Assembly (NCBI GenBank): GCA_964582525.1
Contig: CAZOSP010000021.1
Span: 1-38,193 of the forward strand
Direction: 5' to 3'
From: BB31 sp964582525
Lineage (GTDB): Bacteria > Pseudomonadota > Gammaproteobacteria > Beggiatoales > Beggiatoaceae
DNA length: 38,193 nucleotides
Part shown: piece by piece, positions 1 to 7,226 of the stretch
Position numbering within the stretch: the first letter of the stretch is position 1
How the letters are laid out: each line of letters begins with the position of its first letter
The notes under the pieces: model-generated
Database searches by the model: none
Seen by the model: only the letters and a program-made list of their open reading frames with translations
What the model was told of the DNA's origin: nothing
Translations under genes and position numbers: made by a program

Positions 1-382
1 AATGTGTGAATGGGTTGTTGAGTAAAACACTCGGGGTGTGGCGGGAATTGCTGCTGACTTTTAGGGTGCCTTCTTCCTCAGCAATGATTACCGTCACTGC
101 TTCACTATATACATCGCCACCCAAGCTCACATAGAACCATCCTACATCGGTGGCTTCTTTCCCGTGCCAATCATTCATTGTTTCTCCAACTTCAATGGGA
201 TCAATTGCCCCCCAATCCATTGGGATTAGTGCCTCAAAATGTTCTTGCATTTGCTCTAAACTATTCTTTTTCCTGTATTCTTGTGTCGTCATTTCATATG
301 CATCTGAATAATTGCGATTGGCCAATAATTTCGCAAATTGCATTGCAATTTCTTTAAAATTCGCATTATGTTTGGTTGTCAT
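1..382 (-). CDS. Hypothetical protein, 3' end beyond the window edge
   Basis: At least 127 residues are open to the left edge, beginning MTTKHNANFKEIAMQFAKLL. I chose the ATG at 382 because a strong ribosome binding site (AGGAGGAAAC) lies just upstream. An in-frame ATG at 460 would add 26 mostly hydrophobic residues and cannot be excluded. The pattern of an amphipathic N-terminal helix (FAKLLANRNYSDAYEMTT) followed by beta-rich sequence resembles small NTF2-like/DUF3887-type proteins, but this is only a fold-level impression. It lies about 95 bp beyond an attC-like site and reads in the same direction as the next gene, so it could be an integron cassette gene. Function unknown. Confidence 0.6.
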   Translation of the reverse strand, partial: MTTKHNANFKEIAMQFAKLLANRNYSDAYEMTTQEYRKKNSLEQMQEHFEALIPMDWGAIDPIEVGETMNDWHGKEATDVGWFYVSLGGDVYSEAVTVIIAEEEGTLKVSSNSRHTPSVLLNNPFTH

Positions 383-477
383 TGTTTCCTCCTCATTTAA
401 GCGACCTATTATCAATATTCTGAGTATAAGCGCGAGTATTGATATGTTAAGTTTAATCATAGTTCTTTTTTTGAACC

Positions 478-576
478 ATTAACGAACAAGCTCAGCCGAC
501 CCGCGCACGGTACGACGCCTGCAATTCACTATGACCCTGGCCGCACTGGGGCGGCTGGAGCGACTTGTTAGCAAAA
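478..576 (-). repeat. attC-like (59-base element) recombination site
   Basis: On the minus strand the site opens with GCTAACAAGTCGCTCCAGCC right after the stop of the gene at 577-951. It closes with GGCTGAGCTTGTTCGTTAA about 95 bp later. The two ends are imperfectly complementary (CTCCAGCCG against CGGCTGAG, TAAC against GTTA), and the intervening arms form a further imperfect palindrome. This size, position and end sequence resemble integron attC sites. The terminal box GTTAATG departs from the GTTRRRY consensus, and no integrase gene is in the window, so the call is tentative. Confidence 0.45.
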
Positions 577-951
577 TTACTCTGCAAATATCCTGCTAAA
601 CTTTGAGATAATCTCATTATGGAATCTTTCGTCACTAGCGTACTTGACAACCCAGGGAACGAAATGGTGCTTGCTGTTGCTGTATTTGTTTGCTTCGAGT
701 ATCGCTGAATCCCCCAAGTTGATTATCAGAGCACTGATAAAGTCTAAGTATAGAAAGAAACCGGCAGGAGTCTCGCTATCGAGATCATTCTTGCAATATG
801 CGCCCGGGTCGTCGAGTGATTCGACGCTTCTGATCAGTATATTGACATCCGTTGAAGTAACAGACCTCGTGATTGATCTAAGCAGGTCGTCAGATACCGA
901 ATTCGATAAAAATTGTTTAAACGCTGAATCCAATTTTGCATTTAGGTTCAT
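577..951 (-). CDS. Hypothetical protein, possible integron cassette gene
   Basis: A 124-residue protein starting MNLNAKLDSAFKQFLSNSV, with a plausible ribosome binding site (GGAG about 9 nt before the ATG). It has no signal peptide and no clear transmembrane helix; a moderately hydrophobic stretch (FFLYLDFISALIINLGDSAI) lies in the middle. I do not recognise a family. The stop codon is followed at once by an attC-like site, the arrangement expected of a gene cassette. An overlapping plus-strand ORF at 644-1084 is less likely because it lacks a ribosome binding site and its sequence looks like an antisense shadow. Confidence 0.55.
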   Translation of the reverse strand: MNLNAKLDSAFKQFLSNSVSDDLLRSITRSVTSTDVNILIRSVESLDDPGAYCKNDLDSETPAGFFLYLDFISALIINLGDSAILEANKYSNSKHHFVPWVVKYASDERFHNEIISKFSRIFAE

Positions 952-987
952 ATCATATACTCCGCTTTGGCGTTGTTGGCTGTTATG

Positions 988-1135
988 TCACATCACGACC
1001 GAGAAATTGAACTTGGCGCTCACTTCGCTCGCCTTCTTCGCATATTCAATGCTCTCGGACAACTCCGCAATGACCACCTCATAGTCGTTCTTCATTACAC
1101 CAAATCTCGGCTTCTCAGAACTGATTACAGCCAAG
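988..1135 (-). pseudogene. Possible 3' remnant of an unknown gene cut by a repeat
   Basis: The frame ends with KNDYEVVIAELSESIEYAKKASE and a terminal SAKFNFSVVM before a TGA at 988, which looks like a genuine helical protein end. Upstream, the same frame runs into the hairpin repeat at 1136-1172, whose translation (CAPKRRCAPYLA) is typical of repeat-derived peptide. I infer that a repeat truncated the gene. Function unknown, and it may be non-coding. Confidence 0.25.
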
Positions 1136-1735
1136 TAGGGTGCGCACCGTCTTTTTGGTGCGCACGCGGACAATGTGTCCAATACCCAAACCTACACCCA
1201 CCCCGTGAAACCACGGCGGCAGGCAACGCAACCCATTATAGCTATAATGCCCGTGATTTGCTCACGCAAGCCAAGTAGGGCGCGCGCCATCTTTTCGGCG
1301 CACACGCGGGCAATGCCAACTTATTCGCGTTCGCGCCGCAAAAAGCCCGGTAGGGTGCGCGACATCTTTATCGTCGCGCACGCGGGATGATAGCACACTG
1401 CCGAGCCCGGTAGGGNNNNNNNNNNNNNNNNNNNNNNNNNNNNNNNNNNNNNNNNNNNNNNNNNNNNNNNNNNNNNNNNNNNNNNNNNNNNNNNNNNNNN
1501 NNNNNNNNNNNNNNNTGCGCGACATCTTTTCGTCGCGCACGCGGGAAATTGGCATGGCATCAATTCGTTCACGTTCGCGCCACAAAAAGACGCGGCGCAA
1601 ACCCTACAATTTCCGGTAGCCCGGTAGGGTGCGCGACATCTTTTCGTCGCGCACGCGGGAAATTGGCATGGCATCAATTCGTTCGCGTTCGCGCCGCGAA
1701 AACATGCGGCGCAAACCCTACAATTTCCGGTAGCT
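1136..1735 (+). repeat. Cluster of TAGGGT...ACCCTA two-hairpin repeats
   Basis: At least five copies or partial copies lie in a row: starting near 1137, 1274, 1350, within/after the gap to 1612, and 1625-1720. A full unit has a first hairpin (TGCGCGAC / GTCGCGCA around ATCTTTTC) and a second (TTCGCGCC / GGCGCAAA around an A-rich loop). The unit begins TAGGGT and ends ACCCTA. The last two copies are tandem with a 114-bp period. Nothing in 1183-1867 looks like a real gene; open frames there are translations of the repeat. Confidence 0.85.
1416..1515. other. Assembly gap (100 N) inside the repeat cluster
   Basis: Exactly 100 N, the usual placeholder for a gap of unknown size. It falls inside near-identical tandem repeats, so the true copy number is unknown. 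Confidence 0.95.
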
Positions 1736-1867
1736 CGCGTAGCTTGGGCTGACGGTGACAGCAAACGCTTGCGGCGCAGCGGCAAGCAACCAAACACTGA
1801 AACACAAAAAATATCTGGACATTTCCATTCTCCTTAGGCTTTGTGGATTTCGGTTAAATCTACTAGG

Positions 1868-2251
1868 TTACTTAAAACTGACTTCTCTCACATCATCCCA
1901 ACTTAAACCCGTCAACTCGCAAATTTCCTCAATACTAAAGCCTTTCTTACGCATTTTATGTGCAGTTTCAAGTGCTTTGCGTTTTTCGCCTTCCGCCAAG
2001 CCTTCTGCCTTGCCTTTTGCTTCACCCTCATCAAAAGCGGTATCGATTACATTGAACAAATCACGGTATTCTTTTAAGCTCTGTTCATATTCTTGGTATT
2101 CAGCTTCTGAATAATTGGCGATTTCTGCTTGCTCAAACAGCTTGGCAAAAATATTTTCTTGCAATTTTGTGGGTCTGTTGGTCAAATTTTCTAAGTTTTT
2201 TAACACATACAGGCATTTGTCAAAATGGGTTTGCAATTCTTCCTCGCTACC
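1868..2251 (-). pseudogene. C-terminal fragment of a PD-(D/E)XK (Rpn-type) transposase/nuclease
   Basis: The frame reads EEELQTHFDKCLYVLKNLEN and then a KLFEQAEIANYSEAEYQEYE segment. A charged linker rich in EGEAKGKAEGLAEGEKRKA follows, then a C-terminal helix pair (GFSIEEICELTGLSWDDVREV). This matches the C-terminal half of Rpn-type PD-(D/E)XK nuclease family transposases, with the characteristic repeated EG linker. There is no proper start: an in-frame TGA lies just upstream near 2252. The matching N-terminal piece is at 2700-2948, and a foreign ORF lies between them, so the gene is broken. Such proteins promote recombination or transposition; this copy should be inactive. Confidence 0.8.
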
Positions 2252-2299
2252 TCATTGGCACATTATAAGGATGCAGTGTGAAATGATGTTTCAAAGCAC

Positions 2300-2695
2300 T
2301 TACTTGATTACTTTCAAATAAGATGGCTTTCTTTTGTAATTAGAGGATTTGCTAAAAACAGAAGGTAATTTGCTTGCAGTATAATTTAGCTTTTCCTCAA
2401 ATGATCCAAAACAATGATCTGGTTTTGCTTTTTCACAAAAATCATTAATATACTTAACGGCATATAAAAGTGCGTCTTTTTGATCTTCATTCACAATCCG
2501 CAATTCTGGAATGTCATATTTTGGATTTTTAGGAATAATGGTGTACCACTTTTGAGTTATATCTTGTCCATCTTCTTCTAATTCACGATATTGCTCAAAT
2601 GTTAATTCATAAAAAAATTCTTCTTTAGGTTCAAAACCCAAATTAAAAATAGCCTGAATTGCCGGTCCGACTCTAAAAAATATATCAAAAATCAT
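2300..2695 (-). CDS. Hypothetical protein interrupting a transposase gene
   Basis: A 131-residue protein starting MIFDIFFRVGPAIQAIFNLG. I chose the ATG at 2695 because GAGGG lies 8 nt upstream; the open frame continues upstream only as out-of-frame transposase sequence. The residues ELTFEQYRELEEDGQDITQK and the KDALLYAVKYINDFCEKAK helix look like a real soluble protein. There is no signal peptide or membrane segment. I do not recognise a family. It sits between the two halves of an Rpn-type transposase in the same orientation, and its ribosome binding site overlaps the last codons of the N-terminal fragment, so it arrived by insertion or local recombination. Confidence 0.55.
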   Translation of the reverse strand: MIFDIFFRVGPAIQAIFNLGFEPKEEFFYELTFEQYRELEEDGQDITQKWYTIIPKNPKYDIPELRIVNEDQKDALLYAVKYINDFCEKAKPDHCFGSFEEKLNYTASKLPSVFSKSSNYKRKPSYLKVIK

Positions 2696-2699
2696 AATA

Positions 2700-2948
2700 T
2701 TAACCCTCTGTAATGAATTTGTCGCCTTGTTGATTTTCACTATAAATATCAAAAACCGCTTTGCGCGTATCAATGCTGCGTCCGAGTTGTTCGGGTGAAA
2801 GATAGCTTAAATCAACAATTTTTCCGGTTTCTTTCTTGAGCAGTTCATTCAAAAAATCCATTAAAATATCTTTATTGGGTTCAGTGCCAAAGAGTTTTTT
2901 GAAGCCGAAATCAGTGAATGGACTGATGTATTTGTCTTTAATGCGCAT
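2700..2948 (-). pseudogene. N-terminal fragment of a PD-(D/E)XK (Rpn-type) transposase/nuclease
   Basis: Starts MRIKDKYISPFTDFGFKKLFG at 2948 with AAGGAAAA upstream. It continues through FLNELLKKETGKIVDLSYLSPEQ to KAVFDIYSENQQGDKFITEG and then stops. In intact family members this segment leads into the catalytic IVEMQ strand, which is lost here. Only 82 residues of a protein usually near 300 remain. The C-terminal part is at 1868-2251. A copy of the two-hairpin repeat lies directly upstream. Confidence 0.85.
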
Positions 2949-2975
2949 GATTTTTTCCTTGTCTGTCCAGCCCGG

Positions 2976-3072
2976 TAGTGTGCTTCGACATCTTTTCGTC
3001 AAAGCACACGAGATGATGGCACGCTGCCGAGCATTTGCGTTCGCGCCACAAAAAGACGTGGCGCAAACCCTA
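2976..3072 (+). repeat. Copy of the two-hairpin TAG...CCCTA repeat
   Basis: A diverged copy of the 1136-1735 family in the same orientation: first hairpin TGTGCTTCGAC / GTCAAAGCACAC, second GCGCCAC / GTGGCGC, ending ACCCTA. A related hairpin (GATGCGGT / ACCGCATC) follows at 3088-3127. The stretch 3073-3404 has no gene and holds only repeats. Confidence 0.8.
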
Positions 3073-3262
3073 ACTAGCAGGAGCAAGGTAGGATGCGGTG
3101 AGTCTTTTTGCGAACCGCATCATGTTTTGAAGTTCATCGCCGTTTGTGGGCTTTGGGTCTCTCGGCTTCGTTGAAGGTTTTTCCCAAGCGCCGCTTGAGA
3201 ACTCTCACCTTGCCAGAGTCGCTGGACCGTTGTCGTACAGACCGCAACGCGGTCAAGATAGC

Positions 3263-3289
3263 ATTCCCAAGTAGCACTTGGGAACGAGG
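3263..3289 (+). repeat. TTCCCAAG hairpin repeat
   Basis: TTCCCAAG and CTTGGGAA flank a five-base centre. The same hairpin occurs inverted at 34107-34132, nested inside another repeat. Confidence 0.7.
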
Positions 3290-3301
3290 GCTAAACTGGA
3301 T

Positions 3302-3380
3302 GTAAGCGTTCACACCTCTCTGTAAAAACCTGACAGGTCTTGAAGACCTGTCAGGTTTTGCACGGGAGTTGAACGGTTAC
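3302..3380. repeat. Family B short inverted-repeat element (79 bp)
   Basis: The ends are GTAAGCGTTCA and TGAACGGTTAC, an 11-bp terminal inverted repeat with one mismatch, around a perfect hairpin core (3325-3359). Other copies are at 6637-6680 (partial), 7953-8030, 19259-19317 (decayed) and 31191-31253. This is the best-preserved copy. Confidence 0.8.
3325..3359 (-). terminator. Likely sucA terminator, symmetric
   Basis: A perfect inverted repeat (AAAACCTGACAGGTCTT with its complement) ends in a T-run on both strands, about 46 bp past the sucA stop. It would terminate from either side. It is the core of a family B element. Confidence 0.7.
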
Positions 3381-3404
3381 AACTGGATTAGCCAATTCCA
3401 GCAT

Positions 3405-6266
3405 TTAACCAGCAAATTCTAAATCAAAGGCTTGTTCTATCAACTCGCGTTCTTGCTCTAAGTGGAATTTCAAATAGCCGACTGACGGTGAAGCTGAGGG
3501 TAAACGTCCGGCGTATTGTAAATCAATATGCGCGGGTAACTGCATGGTTTCGGAAAAACGGGCGCGAATGAAACGCCACGCGCCTTGATTTTTGGGTTCT
3601 TCTTGTACCCAGAACCATTGTTTAACATGTTGATATTTTTCAAATAAATGCACTAGGCTGGCGCGTGGGAAGGGGTATAGCTGCTCAATGCGCAAAATGG
3701 CGACATTGAACATTTGCTTTTTCTCTCGTGCTTCAACGAGTTTGTAATACACCTGTCCCGAACAGAGCAAAACACGTTCAATTTTGCTGAGGTCGCAGTC
3801 TTCGTGACATTCATCCAGCAGTAATTCAAATTTGCTGTCGGTGAGGTCTTGGATTTGTGAGATGGATTGCTTGTGCCGCAGCAGGCTTTTTGGTGTGAAT
3901 ACAATCAAAGGTTTGCGATAGGGGCGCAGCATCTGGCGGCGAATCAGGTGGAAAAATTGCGCCGGCGTGCTGGGAATGCAAACCTGCATGTTGTTTTCCG
4001 CGCACATTTGTAAATAACGCTCAAGCCGCGCTGAGGAGTGTTCCGGTCCTTGTCCGTCGTAGCCGTGCGGCAGGTACATGACTAAGCCGCATAGTCGCTG
4101 CCATTTGGCTTCGGAGGAGCTGATAAATTGGTCAATGACCACTTGCGCGCCGTTGGCAAAATCGCCAAATTGGGCTTCCCAAATAGTCAGGGTGTCGGGT
4201 TCTGAGGAGGCATAGCCAAACTCAAAGCCTAGCACGGCTTCTTCTGAGAGAAGCGAGTTGATGACCAAAAACGGAGCTTGGCGGGCGGCGATGTTTTGCA
4301 GCGGTAAATAGCGTCCGTTTTGGGCTTGATTGAAGAGTACCGCGTGGCGGTGCGCAAAAGTGCCGCGTGCGGAATCCTGCCCGGATAAACGCACCGGATA
4401 GCCGGAATCCAGTAAGCTGGCGTAGGCTAAAGTCTCGGCAAAACCCCAGTCCATGGGGATTTCACCGGCTGCCATTTTACGCCGATTGAACATGATTTTT
4501 TCTACTGTGCGGTGCAGGTAAAAATCATCAGGCCAAGTGGTTAGGCGCTGCGATAGACGTTGCAATAATTCTGTGCTGATGTGGGTTTCGGCTGCGACTG
4601 TCCAAGCTTGTCCAAGATACGCTTTCCAATCGACCATGTATTCAAAACGCTCAATTTTGCGCCGCGTGACGCGATCCCGTGCTTTTAGGGAGGCGCGGTA
4701 TTGATGCGACATGGCTTCTGCGTCTTGTGGAGTCAGTACGCCTTCGGCGATGAGTTTCTCTGCGTAGAGAGTGGTTACGCTGGGGTGGTTTTTGATTTTT
4801 TGATACATCATTGGCTGGGTTGCCATGGGTTCATCCGTTTCGTTATGCCCATGTCGCCGATAGCTGATGAGGTCAATCACTACGTCCATGTTGTAACGCA
4901 TCCGATATTCCAGTGCTAAATTGATGATATAAATCACTGCTTCGGGATCGTCGCCGTTGACATGGAAAATCGGCGCACGCACCATTTTCGCTACGTCCGT
5001 GCAGTATAGGGTTGAGCGCGAATCAAAGGGATCGCTGGTGGTGAAGCCGATTTGGTTGTTGACCACTATGTGCAGCGTGCCGCCGGTTTTATAGCCGCGG
5101 GTTTGTGACAGGTTGAGGGTTTCCATCACCACGCCCTGCCCAGAAAACGCCGCGTCGCCGTGAATTAAAATGGGTACGACTTGATTGCGCTCGTTGTCAT
5201 GTCGCCGCTCTTGGCGGGCGCGCACTGAGCCTTCCACTACCGGATTAATGATTTCTAAATGCGAGGGATTGAACGCCAGTGCCAAATGCAGCGTGCCGCC
5301 GGGGGTCATTACGTCAGAGGAGTAGCCCTGATGGTATTTGACATCACCGGAGCTACGCTTGATGTCAACATCAACTTTGCCTTCAAATTCAGAGAATAAC
5401 TCGCGGGTAGTTTTACCCATAATGTTGACCAGCACATTTAAGCGTCCGCGATGCGCCATGCCGATAACCACTTCCTTCACACCCTGCCGTCCAGCATTTT
5501 GTATCACTTCATCAAGCAACGGAATGAGGCTTTCGCTGCCTTCCAGAGAAAAGCGTTTTTGTCCAACGTATTGGGTGTGCAGATAGTGTTCAAGCTCTTG
5601 TGCAGCCGTCAGGCGTTCCATAATTTGCAGCTTGCACTCGGTATCAAAATCCGCTGCAGGCTTTGACAAGTCACGCTCTAAACGCTCTTGCAACCAGCGT
5701 TTTTTGCGCGTTTCTGTCAGGTGCATGTATTCCGCCCCAATAGTGCCGCAATAAATCCGTTGTAGTGCTTGTAATATCTCGCGCAGCGTGGCACTACGAT
5801 TGGGAAAAGCGAAAAATGACCCGACGCTAAACAGCGTGTCTAAATCTGCATCAGTCAGCCCCTGAAAACTCGGATCGAGATCGCGGATGTCTTTTTTCTC
5901 ACGTAGTTGTAGCGGATCAATGTGAGCAATTTCATGTCCGCGCACCCGGTAGTAATTAATCAAGCGCAGCACCGCATTTTGTTTTTCTAGCATGGCGGTC
6001 ATGCCAAACGGAACAGCCGTGAGCGGCGGCGCACCAGCGGCAGCGGGCTGTGCGCCAGCGTGCGGCAGGGTTTCATCGGCTGCCACAGGGGCTTGTTGAA
6101 AACGCTGCACTATCGGCGTGTGCGCTACATCCTGCCAGGCTTCACCCGCTTGTAAAGTGGCAAAATAATCACGCCACTCGGCACTAACGCTGTGGGGATT
6201 TTGCAAATAGGCTTCGTACAAGCCATCGAGAAAAGCGGCGTTATAAAGATAAGAATTGTCTTGCAT
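3405..6266 (-). CDS. sucA: 2-oxoglutarate dehydrogenase E1 component
   Basis: A thiamine-diphosphate-dependent E1 subunit that decarboxylates 2-oxoglutarate in the TCA cycle and passes the succinyl group to the E2 subunit in the cytoplasm. It has 953 residues, close to the usual 930-950. The N-terminus (YLYNAAFLDGLYEAYLQNP) is the conserved E2-binding segment. IGMAHRGRLNVLVNIMGK, GDAAFSGQGVVMETLNLS and NNQIGFTTSD mark the cofactor and substrate pocket, and the C-terminal transketolase-like part ends QYAGRLPSASPSVGYLKFH. I start at the ATG at 6266, which has GGGGGAT upstream; the frame is open to 6404, but the extra 46 residues come partly from a repeat element. sucB and lpd, usually next to it, are absent; repeats flank both sides. 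Confidence 0.95.
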   Translation of the reverse strand: MQDNSYLYNAAFLDGLYEAYLQNPHSVSAEWRDYFATLQAGEAWQDVAHTPIVQRFQQAPVAADETLPHAGAQPAAAGAPPLTAVPFGMTAMLEKQNAVLRLINYYRVRGHEIAHIDPLQLREKKDIRDLDPSFQGLTDADLDTLFSVGSFFAFPNRSATLREILQALQRIYCGTIGAEYMHLTETRKKRWLQERLERDLSKPAADFDTECKLQIMERLTAAQELEHYLHTQYVGQKRFSLEGSESLIPLLDEVIQNAGRQGVKEVVIGMAHRGRLNVLVNIMGKTTRELFSEFEGKVDVDIKRSSGDVKYHQGYSSDVMTPGGTLHLALAFNPSHLEIINPVVEGSVRARQERRHDNERNQVVPILIHGDAAFSGQGVVMETLNLSQTRGYKTGGTLHIVVNNQIGFTTSDPFDSRSTLYCTDVAKMVRAPIFHVNGDDPEAVIYIINLALEYRMRYNMDVVIDLISYRRHGHNETDEPMATQPMMYQKIKNHPSVTTLYAEKLIAEGVLTPQDAEAMSHQYRASLKARDRVTRRKIERFEYMVDWKAYLGQAWTVAAETHISTELLQRLSQRLTTWPDDFYLHRTVEKIMFNRRKMAAGEIPMDWGFAETLAYASLLDSGYPVRLSGQDSARGTFAHRHAVLFNQAQNGRYLPLQNIAARQAPFLVINSLLSEEAVLGFEFGYASSEPDTLTIWEAQFGDFANGAQVVIDQFISSSEAKWQRLCGLVMYLPHGYDGQGPEHSSARLERYLQMCAENNMQVCIPSTPAQFFHLIRRQMLRPYRKPLIVFTPKSLLRHKQSISQIQDLTDSKFELLLDECHEDCDLSKIERVLLCSGQVYYKLVEAREKKQMFNVAILRIEQLYPFPRASLVHLFEKYQHVKQWFWVQEEPKNQGAWRFIRARFSETMQLPAHIDLQYAGRLPSASPSVGYLKFHLEQERELIEQAFDLEFAG

Positions 6267-6355
6267 TATGTATCCCCCAAATAATACGGTTAGTTTGATG
6301 CGGCAGATTTCAGGCTTAAAAAGACCCGCGTGCCTGCTAAGGCATGATCGCAGAA

Positions 6356-6468
6356 TATACTCATAGCTGCTAGAAAGTGCATTTTTTGCCTTATCAATTT
6401 TCATCTAAAACTTGAATTTCAAGCACTTAAAAACATCCTAAGCTTCAGGTTTCAGGTGCGCAGTATAA
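6356..6468 (+). repeat. Family A dispersed repeat (about 115 bp)
   Basis: It begins TATACTCATAGCTGCTAGAA and ends TTCAGGTTTCAGGTGCGCAG followed by TATAA. The two ends form an imperfect inverted repeat. Further copies: 7752-7862 (inverted), 9337-9453, 30970-31084 (inverted) and 32328-32448. The centre keeps a TGCATTTTTTGC-like motif and AAGCACTTAAAAA. Confidence 0.8.
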
Positions 6469-6480
6469 TGTTTGAAAGTA

Positions 6481-6549
6481 CGCGGGCGTAAACCCGCTAG
6501 ACTTTCAAAACCTAGTGAATTTGAGTTTCGGGTATTATTCAATGCCCGT
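6481..6549 (+). repeat. Family C repeat (GGGCGTAAACC...GGTATTATT)
   Basis: It shares CGCGGGCGTAAACC, TTTCAAAACCTAG and TTCGGGTATTATT in the same order and spacing with 36071-36139. The ends, GGGCGTAA and AATGCCC/GAACGCCC, are inverted. Confidence 0.7.
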
Positions 6550-6636
6550 AACTATATCAGATGCCTATGCCAACTTTTTAGTTTTTCGTATCAGGATGTT
6601 ATGAGAAAACAGCGTAACTTCTCAATACCTCATAGC

Positions 6637-6680
6637 GTAACCGTTCAGACCCCCACCACTAAACCTGACAGGTCTTCTTA
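6637..6680 (+). repeat. Partial family B element
   Basis: The left end GTAACCGTTCAGA and the AAACCTGACAGGT half-stem are present, but the right half is lost. The rest of 6267-6922 holds no gene, only repeat material and AT-rich sequence upstream of the next operon. Confidence 0.6.
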
Positions 6681-6801
6681 AGCACTTTGTCCGATGCCCA
6701 TAAGAGGTTTGCCTATTGCAAAAACACGCTATTTTTCCCATACTCCTACTCGCCAAATGGCAAAAATCTGAGCAATTTGAAAAATTTTGTTCAGATTTAT
6801 C

Positions 6802-6872
6802 AACTCACGTTACGCGATCAGTGGTTTTTGCGGCGAAACATCGCTTGACGCGGAACATGCGTAACGTCAGTT
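6802..6872. repeat. Family D inverted-repeat element (71 bp)
   Basis: The ends AACTCACGTTACGCG and GCGTAACGTCAGTT are inverted repeats of each other. The second copy is at 36061-36189, with a family C repeat inside it. Confidence 0.65.
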
Positions 6873-6922
6873 ATTAAAAATCCCCTATTCATTATTTTAA
6901 TCAGGCAATTTAGGAGTTTCTT

Positions 6923-7219
6923 ATGTTTAAACCTACAGTTGGTATTGCTACTTTGCTCATGCTGAGTATAGCTTCGTTGGCTTTTGCTGGTGCAGATTGT
7001 CCAAATGTCTCTAAAGACAAGTGGTTGTCTGAATTAGAGATGCAAAAGAAAATTGTAAATGACTATGGTTTTGTCATTCACAAATTCAAAATTGACGACA
7101 ATTGCTACGAAATTTACGGCGCAGCCCCAAAGCCCGATGACGCTAGCCAATGGGCAAAAATTGAAGTTTATTTTGACCCTGTCACGGGGCAAATCGTCAA
7201 GCAAAGAATGAAGGACTAG
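6923..7219 (+). CDS. Periplasmic PepSY-domain protein
   Basis: A 98-residue protein with an N-terminal signal peptide (TVGIATLLMLSIASLAFAGA, cleavage probably after the AFA). The mature part (WLSELEMQKKIVNDYGFVIHK followed by YEIYGAAPKPDDASQWAKIEV and YFDPVTGQIVKQRMKD) has the PepSY layout of a helix followed by strands ending in 'DPVTGQIV'. PepSY proteins of this size often accompany membrane cytochromes b or two-component systems, possibly as periplasmic binding or inhibitory domains; the exact role is unknown. Two cysteines (positions 26 and 62) could form a disulphide. The next gene begins 7 nt later, so the two are almost certainly cotranscribed. Confidence 0.85.
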   Translation: MFKPTVGIATLLMLSIASLAFAGADCPNVSKDKWLSELEMQKKIVNDYGFVIHKFKIDDNCYEIYGAAPKPDDASQWAKIEVYFDPVTGQIVKQRMKD

Positions 7220-7226
7220 CTTGATC

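Noticed and set aside
952..987. Second attC-like site before the 577-951 gene
   Set aside because: CATAACAGCCAACAACGCC resembles one end, but only about 36 bp are available and no matching second end was found.
644..1278. Plus-strand ORFs of 146 and 103 residues
   Set aside because: They lie antisense to the better-supported minus-strand gene at 577-951 or run into repeats, and have no ribosome binding site.
1136..1735. Possible CRISPR array
   Set aside because: Units are about 114 bp, contain paired hairpins and have no unique spacers of constant size; no cas genes.
1175..1797. ORFs of 67-158 residues over the repeat cluster
   Set aside because: They are translations of hairpin repeats and of the N run, with repeated Arg/Ala/Cys peptides and no start signals.
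6267..6404. N-terminal extension of sucA
   Set aside because: The extra 46 residues are partly encoded by a family A repeat, and the ATG at 6266 has a strong ribosome binding site and the family N-terminus.
6840..6922. Promoter for the PepSY/cytochrome operon (TTGACG at 6845)
   Set aside because: No convincing -10 box at 16-18 bp; the -35-like match lies inside a repeat.
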